This document shows positions 35,830 through 43,222 of a DNA stretch of 64,000 nt, piece after piece. Within the stretch, counting starts at the first letter, position 1, and each line of letters starts with the position of its first letter. Source of the DNA: Gulosibacter macacae (GTDB lineage: Bacteria > Actinomycetota > Actinomycetes > Actinomycetales > Microbacteriaceae); the NCBI RefSeq assembly GCF_003865375.1, contig NZ_RQVS01000011.1, forward strand, positions 41,530 through 105,529. The letters run 5' to 3'. The translations under genes and the position numbers were made by a program. Below the pieces are notes generated by a model that was given only the letters and a program-made list of their open reading frames with translations, did not search any database and had not been told where the DNA came from.

Positions 35830-36055
35830 ATTGGATGCCCCTCTCCGGGGCATCGCCCCATCGAAACTTGCATCACGATGTTTCGTGAGCCCGTTCTTCC
35901 CCTGGGACACCCGGGAATCGATGGATTCGGGTTGTCGCGTGACTAGCCAGGTACTTCGCGTCACAACTCTTGAACGTGATGGCGACACTACACGGATGCA
36001 TCGACGCGACCCTGAGCGCGTACCTCACGAGGTGGCACAGGATTGCAGAAACGAA

Positions 36056-36094
36056 AAAGTCCCAATCGGAGATTTACTCTCTGACCGGGACTTT
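36056..36094 (-). terminator. Displaced original terminator of tRNA-Gln
   Basis: On the minus strand GAAAGTCCC pairs with GGGACTTTTTC, the second arm running into a T tract, with an inner GAGA/TCTC pair. It lies 10 bases beyond the left att copy of the tRNA 3' end, where the tRNA terminator would have been before integration. Confidence 0.65.
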
Positions 36095-36103
36095 CAAACC
36101 GCC

Positions 36104-36135
36104 GGGGTACCTGGACTCGAACCAAGAACAACTGA
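36104..36135. repeat. Left attachment site (32-bp direct repeat)
   Basis: Runs from ggggtacctggactcgaa to acaactga and is identical to 60137-60168. It corresponds to tRNA-Gln from the 3' strand of the anticodon stem to the acceptor stem. The bases outside differ (c for t on the left, c for a on the right), which fixes the repeat limits. Confidence 0.95.
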
Positions 36136-36240
36136 CGGGCTCTGGCTCTCCGGGCTGCTCCGTGCAAACCTGCTCGATCCGCGTATTCATGCGGTTCTTA
36201 CAGCACTATTCTACGGGTTGTCGCGGGTTGATACGACCTC

Positions 36241-36284
36241 ATTCGGACCCCGCGAGAGGGTTTAGGACCCCGTTTCGGACCCCA
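36241..36284. promoter_or_regulatory. Left arm-type integrase/Xis sites
   Basis: Three words attcggaccccg, tttaggaccccg and tttcggacccca, the last two directly adjacent with a 12-base period. The same words occur inside the right end at 60042-60065. In the remaining part of the 376-base end segment up to 36511 I see no other structure. Confidence 0.65.
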
Positions 36285-36511
36285 CTGGAAGGCTCGTCAT
36301 GGACGTCAGGGCGGCGTTGTCGGCTGGACCGTCACGGATGTAATCCACTCACGCGCGCCCAGACTGTGCGAGGTCTTTATCCAAAGCCGCCCGCCCAGTC
36401 GTCATCCTCTCCAGCAGCCGGCGCCATGACCTCGATCGAACCCACACTGTCCAGCAGAAACCATAACAGGTATGCTGTGTCTGTAACAGAATCTGCTGAC
36501 TGGAGGTGAAG

Positions 36512-37093
36512 ATGGACATCGCGACGCTGCCCGATCTGCTGAGCTACGACGAGCTCGCCGCGCAGGGCCTCACCCGGCATGGCCTCGACCGCTTGATCGA
36601 GGCCGGCGAGTTCGAGCGCATCGCCCCTGGGCTCTTCCTCAGGTCAGGACTCGCAGACGACACAACGGCAGCGTGGATCGCTATCGCCTCCAAGCGACCC
36701 GACGCCACGCTCTGCCTGCTGACCGCGCTGTCGCTGCACGAGCTGACCGACGAGATTCCCACTCGGAGCGACATCGCCATCCCCCGCGGCACACAGCCGG
36801 TCACCGTTCACCACGCGCCTATCGCCTGGCACCGCTTCGATGCCGACACGTTCAGCATCGGCAGCACCGAGCATGCGTTACCGGACGGATCATCCATCGG
36901 CCTCTACTCCGCCGAGCGAACCCTCATCGATATGTTCCGCCTGCGTCACGCGTGGGGCAGTGATCTCGCCCTCGGCGCACTCAAGCAGTGGTTGCGCAAG
37001 CGCGGTAACAGCCCCAGTTCGCTGCTCGCGATGGCTGAGGAGTTCCCTAAGGCACGCCCCGCAATCCAGCAATCCTTGGAGATACTCCTGTGA
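36512..37093 (+). CDS. AbiEi-like antitoxin/regulator, apparently orphan
   Basis: A 193-residue protein with an N-terminal winged helix (LLSYDELAAQGLTRHGLDRL, GEFERIAPGLFLR) and an AbiEi-type C-terminal domain (TLCLLTALSLHELTDEIP; SAERTLIDMFRLRHAWGSDL). GGAGGTG sits just before the ATG at 36512. In AbiE pairs the AbiEii nucleotidyltransferase toxin follows with a 4-base overlap; here a GTG at 37090 does overlap the stop as GTGA, but its frame ends after 15 codons. The KAP NTPase gene comes next. Confidence 0.8.
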   Translation: MDIATLPDLLSYDELAAQGLTRHGLDRLIEAGEFERIAPGLFLRSGLADDTTAAWIAIASKRPDATLCLLTALSLHELTDEIPTRSDIAIPRGTQPVTVHHAPIAWHRFDADTFSIGSTEHALPDGSSIGLYSAERTLIDMFRLRHAWGSDLALGALKQWLRKRGNSPSSLLAMAEEFPKARPAIQQSLEILL

Positions 37094-37137
37094 CCCTGAA
37101 TCAACAAGCAAGACTAGCGACAAAGGCGCATAGGTAG
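37090..37137 (+). pseudogene. Possible remnant of the AbiEii toxin start
   Basis: From GTG 37090 the frame reads MTLNQQARLATKAHR and then meets TAG. The GTGA overlap with the AbiEi-like stop is exactly how a partner toxin begins, and the KAP gene starts only six bases after this stop. I infer that the toxin was lost and its place taken by the KAP gene; the match is too short for proof. Confidence 0.35.
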
Positions 37138-37143
37138 GAACAG

Positions 37144-39222
37144 GTGAGCAACACAGAACATCCTCAAGAGAAGCCACCGATCGACGCACCGATCACGTCA
37201 TCCGACGACGACGATCTCGGACGGGCACCGGTTGCGCACGACTTCGCGGAGTCGATCCGCGAGCTTGACGCGAGCCAGGGACTCGTGGTGGGAATCTTGG
37301 GACCGTGGGGGCACGGAAAGAGTTCATTCATCAACCTGATGCGTGAGCAGTTTGAGACCGAGCCTGCTCTCACCGTCATCGACTTCAACCCGTGGATGTT
37401 CTCCGGTTCGAACCAACTCGTCAACTTTTTCTTCACCGAGATCGGCGCGGAGCTCAATGTCCGCAACAAGAGTCGTTTCGGAAAGGCCGCGGACTGGCTC
37501 GCTCAGTACGCCGGAATCCTCAAGCCCATCTCTCAGTTCATTCCGTTCCCGGGTGCCGCAGCCGCAGGAGAAGCAACCGCAGCGGCACTCACCGGACTGG
37601 CGGACACGACGAACACAGACCGCAGCGCGAAGAAGGTACGGGAAGAGATCACCAAGGAGCTCACGGCACTCGCACAACCTATCGTGGTCGTGATCGACGA
37701 CATCGACCGGCTCACCACTCTGGAGATCCGCGAGATCTTCAAGCTCGTTCGTCTGACGGCGAGCTTTCCGAACATCATCTACGTGCTGGCTTTCGACAGA
37801 GAACGCGTGGAGCAAGCCCTTACCGAGGACGGCATCCCAGGGCGGGCGTACCTCGAGAAGATCGTCCAGTTGAGCTTCGATGTTCCGCAAGCCCCAGAAA
37901 AGTTGCTTCGGTCTCAGATCTTCGAAGAGCTGAATCGCATCCTCGCCCCGGTCACGAACGCCACACTCGACGATAGTCGATGGAGTGACGTCTACTGGGA
38001 AGTGATCGATCCGCTGTTCTCGAACATGCGTGATGTCACGCGTTATGCGGTCTCCGCCAGGTCGACGATTAAGAGCCTCGGCAATGAAGTCGATCTTGTC
38101 GATCTTCTCGCAATGGAGGCACTTCGCGTCTTCCGTCCTGAACTCGTCCAGCAACTATCGAAGCTTCGAAGTGAGCTCACGAGCACGCGCGACATCATGG
38201 GGCGCAAGGACGAACGGGCACAGAAGGCCATTTCTGCATTGCTCGCGAAGTTTCCTGACGACGACGACGTGATTCGAGCACTGTTCGATCGTGTGTTCCC
38301 GGTCGCGCTGCAATACATCGAGAACAATCACTATGGATCTGACTGGCTCAGCACCTGGCGAACCGCACACCGGATGGCTCACATCGACTTCCTCAACCTC
38401 TACTTCGATCGAGTCGCGCCAGATGAACTCGTCGCGTTCCGAAACTCCGAGCAGGCCTTTGAGCTTCTGCGCGATGGAGCAAAGCTGAAGGAGTATCTGA
38501 CCGGCCTGAACCCTGAGGATCTCGAGACCGTAATCGAGGGCCTCACCTCGTACGAGGCAAAGTTCACGACCGACATGGTGGTCCCGGCATCAACCACACT
38601 GCTGAACCTCATCGACGCCATTCCTGAGAGGAAGCAGCGCGGCTTCTTCGACATCGGACGCCGCGACATCACGGTTGGCCGCGTCATCCTTCGACTCCTA
38701 CGCCGTGTAGAGGATGAGGCGGAGCGAGAAGCCCTGGTCTCACAGATCCTGGACGGCATCGAAACGTACTCGTCTCAACTCGACTTCATCCACAGCATGG
38801 GCTACCGCGAAGGCGCCGGGCTCAAACTCGTCAGTGAAGCCTTCGCAACGCAGATCCAAGCGGAGTTTGTCGCACGCCTCCAGGGAACCCCGCCATCCGA
38901 GCCGTCGCGCGAATGGGACGCCTGGCGCATCTATGACACTGTCCAGACAGAGACGGGCGAAGTCCCGCTCAAGCCGAGTGACGATCCCGTTCTGCTACGA
39001 GCGGTGCTGCACTCGCTCAAGTCCACCGCACGATCGCAGTCGATGGGCTCTCGACAGGTCAGATCGGAAGATCGTCTTGCTTGGGAGCTTCTCGTCCAGG
39101 TGTTCGGATCTGAAGCCGCAATAGAGGAGGTCGTGGGAAGCGTGCGCAAGGCTCTGGGAGATGACGAAGCTCTCCAACTCGCGGACAAGTATTTGTCCGG
39201 TTGGCGACCAGAGCGCTTCTAG
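37144..39222 (+). CDS. KAP-family P-loop NTPase
   Basis: A 692-residue protein. LGPWGHGKSSFINLM near residue 53 is Walker A and VVVIDDIDRLT Walker B, in the KAP style (DxDR). The FNPWMFSG motif and a hydrophobic insert (PISQFIPFPGAAAAGEATAA) between the Walker motifs are typical, the insert being a possible membrane contact. The C-terminal half is helical and unlike named domains. KAP NTPases are found in many phage-defence islands. The start is GTG at 37144 with AGGAA upstream. It is convergent with the AbiE pair. Confidence 0.85.
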   Translation: MSNTEHPQEKPPIDAPITSSDDDDLGRAPVAHDFAESIRELDASQGLVVGILGPWGHGKSSFINLMREQFETEPALTVIDFNPWMFSGSNQLVNFFFTEIGAELNVRNKSRFGKAADWLAQYAGILKPISQFIPFPGAAAAGEATAAALTGLADTTNTDRSAKKVREEITKELTALAQPIVVVIDDIDRLTTLEIREIFKLVRLTASFPNIIYVLAFDRERVEQALTEDGIPGRAYLEKIVQLSFDVPQAPEKLLRSQIFEELNRILAPVTNATLDDSRWSDVYWEVIDPLFSNMRDVTRYAVSARSTIKSLGNEVDLVDLLAMEALRVFRPELVQQLSKLRSELTSTRDIMGRKDERAQKAISALLAKFPDDDDVIRALFDRVFPVALQYIENNHYGSDWLSTWRTAHRMAHIDFLNLYFDRVAPDELVAFRNSEQAFELLRDGAKLKEYLTGLNPEDLETVIEGLTSYEAKFTTDMVVPASTTLLNLIDAIPERKQRGFFDIGRRDITVGRVILRLLRRVEDEAEREALVSQILDGIETYSSQLDFIHSMGYREGAGLKLVSEAFATQIQAEFVARLQGTPPSEPSREWDAWRIYDTVQTETGEVPLKPSDDPVLLRAVLHSLKSTARSQSMGSRQVRSEDRLAWELLVQVFGSEAAIEEVVGSVRKALGDDEALQLADKYLSGWRPERF

Positions 39223-39312
39223 ACAGGGCGTCCGCGCCCAACAGATCCAGCTGGCAACGATACAACGCCGACGGGTGCGGGGGTCACATTCATGTCCTGT
39301 GCCCGACCGGTG

Positions 39313-40233
39313 TCAATCTAGAGCAGGCGCCGAGGCAATCTGGCCGACGATCTGTTCAAGCCAGCGGCGTGCCGCCGCGATGTCCGGCAGTACGGGCGTG
39401 TGGCCGTCGATCTCAGTCTCGGAGCGCGCGTCCGCGTAGGTCAGTTCCCAGCCGTCCATCGGGCGCAACGGGAGCGGCGGCCAGGCCTGCTGGTGGCGCC
39501 AGTCGAACGTACGCACGCACAGCCTCTCCAAGACCGGCAGATCGGGGTCGGCGCTCCAAAGCAGTTGCAGGTCGACCAGGTCGTGTGCTCGTTCGTAGGC
39601 GGGATCGGTGACGGCGTGGAGCTTCTGCGCGATCTGGTACTCCAGATCGACGAGCTCGACGGGTTGCAGATCCCCGAAACCGAAGTAGGCACCGAACTGC
39701 ACGAGCTCGCCGTCGATCTCCTTTCGCGTATGCGCATGCGCATCGATCTCGGGATCGGAGACCTCGACATCAAGCGCGCCCCAGGCGTTGCCGAGGAACG
39801 CGATCGATACTCGGTACGGGTGCATCACATACTCCGGCCGAGCAAGCCCCGGGTCATAGAGTTTCACTGCCCGGACGGTCGCGGTGAAGGCGACGCGTTC
39901 CGGCGCATCGGGGTTGCGACGCAGCTCACCTTTCGACGCCGGCACAGTTCCCCAGCCCTCGGCCAGACGCGCGCGGAACGCCTGCTCGAACTCCTCACCG
40001 CGGACGCGGGTGGAGACATCGAGGTCGGAGGTGGCGCGCGTGCCGCGCTCGCCGAAGCGCAACTTCACACCCATGCCACCCTTGACGGCGACAGTATCGG
40101 GAAGCATCTGTGACACGACCAGCGTGCAGAGCATCACCCGCGCACGCGCGACCGGGATGCCCAGTTCGGCGGCGACCTGCGCGAGCCGAGCATTGAGCTG
40201 CGTCACGTTCAGCGGCGGGGTCACTTCACTCAC
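39313..40233 (-). CDS. abiEii: AbiEii-family nucleotidyltransferase toxin
   Basis: A 306-residue toxin of the DNA polymerase beta-like fold. KGGMGVKLRFG and RATSDLDVS are the GG and DxD catalytic segments, and EYQIAQKLHAVTDPAYERAH with DLVDLQLL is the AbiEii C-terminal motif. The family modifies tRNA or uses GTP to stop growth during infection. GTG at 40233 overlaps the antitoxin stop (GTGA); a longer form from GTG 40251 is possible. Confidence 0.88.
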   Translation of the reverse strand: MSEVTPPLNVTQLNARLAQVAAELGIPVARARVMLCTLVVSQMLPDTVAVKGGMGVKLRFGERGTRATSDLDVSTRVRGEEFEQAFRARLAEGWGTVPASKGELRRNPDAPERVAFTATVRAVKLYDPGLARPEYVMHPYRVSIAFLGNAWGALDVEVSDPEIDAHAHTRKEIDGELVQFGAYFGFGDLQPVELVDLEYQIAQKLHAVTDPAYERAHDLVDLQLLWSADPDLPVLERLCVRTFDWRHQQAWPPLPLRPMDGWELTYADARSETEIDGHTPVLPDIAAARRWLEQIVGQIASAPALD

Positions 40234-40763
40234 GCCGACACCGCCTTCCACGCAGCTGCGTCCTGCTCACCGATCAAGTCTCGCCTGAGCGCCTCGTCGA
40301 CCACGGCCCCCCATCGATCCGGCGGCATCCGATCCCGCATGTCTTCCAGCGCCCTTCGAACGGTCGTCGCGGGGATGCCCTCGTAGCGAGTGAGATCCTC
40401 ATCGGGCACGTCAAGTCGGTTCTCCAGCTCCATCCACTTAGGCAGTGCGCGTCGCACGCGGCGGCGCGTGCCCACACGCACTTTCGGCGGGTTGAACTGC
40501 CCGACCCCCAGCAGATCGAGCACGGATTCTCGGTGCAGGAACGCCCCGTCACCCGCGAGGGCCACGGCGATCGTCGGTTCGGTGAACGAGTTCGTCGGCA
40601 CGTCACGATGCGTGTAGACACCCTGCCCGTACGCGTGGAGCGCACCACGGGCGGCAAGCTTCCGCATTTCGACAGTAGGCACGCCCGCGTCTTCGGCCTC
40701 AGTGACGGTCACCACGCCGTTGCGGGATGCAGCGATCTCCCACAGATCTTGCCGGTAGCCCAT
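40230..40763 (-). CDS. abiEi: AbiEi-family antitoxin and transcriptional regulator
   Basis: A 177-residue protein with an N-terminal winged helix (GVVTVTEAEDAGVPTVEMRK, GALHAYGQGVYTHRD) and the C-terminal AbiEi domain (HRESVLDLLGVGQFNPPKVR; GIPATTVRRALEDM). It represses its own operon and counters AbiEii. AGGAGGGG precedes the ATG at 40763, and a 16-bp palindrome lies in the promoter. Confidence 0.88.
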   Translation of the reverse strand: MGYRQDLWEIAASRNGVVTVTEAEDAGVPTVEMRKLAARGALHAYGQGVYTHRDVPTNSFTEPTIAVALAGDGAFLHRESVLDLLGVGQFNPPKVRVGTRRRVRRALPKWMELENRLDVPDEDLTRYEGIPATTVRRALEDMRDRMPPDRWGAVVDEALRRDLIGEQDAAAWKAVSA

Positions 40764-40780
40764 CGCCCCTCCTTTCCAAT

Positions 40781-40809
40781 ATAGTACCAGTATTGGTACG
40801 CTATTGACA
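40781..40809 (-). promoter_or_regulatory. abiEi promoter with palindromic operator
   Basis: On the minus strand a TGTCAA -35-like box and a TACTAT -10 box are 17 bases apart. The spacer holds gtaccagtattggtac (40784-40799), a perfect inverted repeat gtacca/tggtac with a 4-base centre, the kind of site AbiEi antitoxins bind. Confidence 0.6.
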
Positions 40810-40930
40810 CTACCGGTTCGGGCTCAACCCCATCATCTGAATCCCTCACGGAGGAGACGGGCAACCGCGGGCGACGAGTTTGGCAACCTTGCGGCCATCG
40901 ACGGTCTGGTCAACCATTTGGGTGTCTCGG

Positions 40931-43222
40931 TCACTCAGTTGTTTCGGTTCCAGACTGATGCTCGACCGCTGCTTCTTCCGCAGGGATCTCCTCGGCGGGC
41001 TCGCCCATCATCATGCGGTAGTGACCAATCTGGCCGTGCTCCTCGAAGATTCGGCGAAACACGCGGAGGTTAGATTCCACGGTGCTCGGCGTCGGCGAGT
41101 AGTCAAGGTCGTCGAAGATCGAGTGGGAGCCAGCATTGACCCAAGTGAAGAGCGAGCGACAGATGACTTGCTCGTCTCCCTCGAACTTGGCGATGATGGC
41201 AGGATCGTCGACACCGCCAAGCACTTTGAAGTAGGTCTCCAGGATGCGACGCAGGGTGTTCTGGAGACCTACTGCACTCTCCGAGGGGCGCTCGGCCGAC
41301 CTCTTGACCTCGTCCCACAGCGCCCCGTAGGCGGTCTGGATCGGGTTGTCATCGCGCAGTTCGACTTCGCTCGGTTGCCCACTCCGCTTACGCACGACGC
41401 CGTACTTCCAAGACCCGAGCTTCGGGCCACCATGCGGGCGATAAGTCACGTCCTTGTGGAAGTGAGCGTTGTGCGTCATAAGCAGGAGCTGCCGCACTCG
41501 ACCAGCGCCTGCTGCGACATCCTCGACGATCCTGCGGACAAGGGTGGAGACGGCGTACAGCACGTCGCTGTCGAGGCTTGAGATCGGATCGTCGATCACT
41601 GCCAGGAGGTCATTCGGCTCGGATTCATCCTGCGGCGAGCCCTGTAGCGACTGGGCGAAGTAGAGAAAGGCGATGAACGTCCGCTCGCCTTCACTGAGCG
41701 TTTCCGTGGCGACATCGCCGTTCGGGCGGACGAGGGTGTAACCGTCCTGGACTGCTGTCGACTCCGCGAGTGAGAAGGAATGGAAGCCGACGGAATCCAA
41801 GAGGCGGTTGATGCGGTCGATGATCGGCTTGCTTGACGTGATCTTCGCCTGAAGCTCGCGGAGGCGCGACTCTTTGGCTCGGACGTCCGTCTTCGCCGTC
41901 TCAATCTGGCTTTCGAGGTTGTGCTCGCCCGCCAGATGTCCGGGCATCGCGCCCTCGTAGCGACTCAGCTCGGCCAAGAGGGTTACCCGTGCGAACACGA
42001 CCCAGCAGCGGTCGAGAAGTGACTTCTTCGCCACTGATCGGTTTCTGAGGAGAAGGTTGAAGCCTTGGATTGCCGCGTTGGCCTCCCGAACGACGGCGTT
42101 GACGCCTTCTACCTGAGGCGAGGGATCAGGCACCGACAGAATACTCGAAGGCCCCGACAACTTTGCACTGATCTGCGCACGGGCGTCAGCGATCACCCTC
42201 TCTAGCGTTGCTCGCGCGGTTGCAAGACGTTCGGCGTTGATGTGCTCCGTGGCTCCCTGTCTTGCAAGCAGATCGTCGAGATAGGACGTCCACTCCTGCG
42301 CCCACGTCTCGAAGTGCCGGTTGAGCGCCGCCAGTTGCTGCATTTGCTCAACGTAGGTCCGGTCGAAATACGCTGCCAACTGCTCACCGAGGTCGGAAGG
42401 AACGGCCTGTTGGCAGAACGGACATACGCCGTTCGCGTGTTCGAGATGTGTGCGACCGTGCTGTACCCAGTCGGCGTTGCCGAGCTGCTGGATAAGGGGC
42501 GCGAGGTGCACATCGCCGCTACCCACGACCGCCACCCCCAAGAGCGAGTAGCCGGGGGCGTCTTCGATCCTGATGCCACGTCCAAGCGGAAGTTCCTGGA
42601 GCGGTTGCGCATCTTCGGCGAGAACCGCTGCCGCCTCGGAGGTGAGCGCAGCGAAGTCCTCGGATGCGGAGAGGTTCGCCGCCGCAACTTCAAGCAATCG
42701 ATCCAGAAGCCGATCCTTGCTGTTGTTGTACCCCGTGAACATCTCACGCAGTTCTCCAGGGACTTCGTCGCGTTTCGCCCACGCCGCCTCTTTTAGCGCG
42801 GTACGAACACCCTCGATTTCACGCTTCTTTGCTGCTAACGAAGACTCGCGCTGAGCGAGCCCCTCCTTGACTGTAGCAATCAAGCCACCTGTACCCGTAA
42901 GCGATTCGATCTCGGTCTGGATCTCAGCGTTCGTCTCACCCAGTAGGAACACCCCGTCGAGGTGTCCCGCGGGCGTGAGCGTCGTATTGACGTAGTCGCG
43001 ATTGTAGACCTTAATCCCGAGCATGCCTGTCGTTGGGTGCCACTCCAAGGTAGTTCCAGCGAACCGCGTCGAGTCAGCCAAGGCGCGGCTGATTGTCGTC
43101 TTGCCGGAGCCGTTGGGGCCAAAGAAGAAGTTCACTGGTTTGAGCGGCCCAATGTCCGCCCCGGACGTCGAGTCAAAGGCGGGGGCACCGCGCAATCGCA
43201 GATACTCGAGCACTGACGTCAC
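40931..43222 (-). CDS. RloC-like ATPase, putative anticodon nuclease
   Basis: A 763-residue ABC/SMC-type protein. Walker A is FGPNGSGKTTISRAL near residue 34; a coiled-coil region is interrupted by GVCPFCQQAV, a CxxC zinc hook; LSEGERTF is the signature and LLAVIDDPISSLD Walker B; LLMTHNAHFHKD is the H-loop. After these, LRRILETYF and VNAGSHSIF fit the R-x3-E ... H triad of PrrC/RloC anticodon nucleases. GTG at 43222 overlaps the res stop (GTGA). In RloC the nuclease cleaves tRNA after DNA damage or failed restriction. The nuclease assignment is inferred. Confidence 0.7.
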   Translation of the reverse strand: MTSVLEYLRLRGAPAFDSTSGADIGPLKPVNFFFGPNGSGKTTISRALADSTRFAGTTLEWHPTTGMLGIKVYNRDYVNTTLTPAGHLDGVFLLGETNAEIQTEIESLTGTGGLIATVKEGLAQRESSLAAKKREIEGVRTALKEAAWAKRDEVPGELREMFTGYNNSKDRLLDRLLEVAAANLSASEDFAALTSEAAAVLAEDAQPLQELPLGRGIRIEDAPGYSLLGVAVVGSGDVHLAPLIQQLGNADWVQHGRTHLEHANGVCPFCQQAVPSDLGEQLAAYFDRTYVEQMQQLAALNRHFETWAQEWTSYLDDLLARQGATEHINAERLATARATLERVIADARAQISAKLSGPSSILSVPDPSPQVEGVNAVVREANAAIQGFNLLLRNRSVAKKSLLDRCWVVFARVTLLAELSRYEGAMPGHLAGEHNLESQIETAKTDVRAKESRLRELQAKITSSKPIIDRINRLLDSVGFHSFSLAESTAVQDGYTLVRPNGDVATETLSEGERTFIAFLYFAQSLQGSPQDESEPNDLLAVIDDPISSLDSDVLYAVSTLVRRIVEDVAAGAGRVRQLLLMTHNAHFHKDVTYRPHGGPKLGSWKYGVVRKRSGQPSEVELRDDNPIQTAYGALWDEVKRSAERPSESAVGLQNTLRRILETYFKVLGGVDDPAIIAKFEGDEQVICRSLFTWVNAGSHSIFDDLDYSPTPSTVESNLRVFRRIFEEHGQIGHYRMMMGEPAEEIPAEEAAVEHQSGTETTE

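Noticed and set aside
36104..36135. Second functional tRNA-Gln gene
   Set aside because: Only the 3' part is present; the acceptor 5' strand, D-arm and anticodon are missing and the last acceptor base differs.
40845..40918. Small minus-strand ORF of about 23 codons beginning MVDQTVDGRKVAKLVARG
   Set aside because: Too short, without similarity or a clear ribosome-binding site; it lies between the RloC-like stop and the abiEi promoter.
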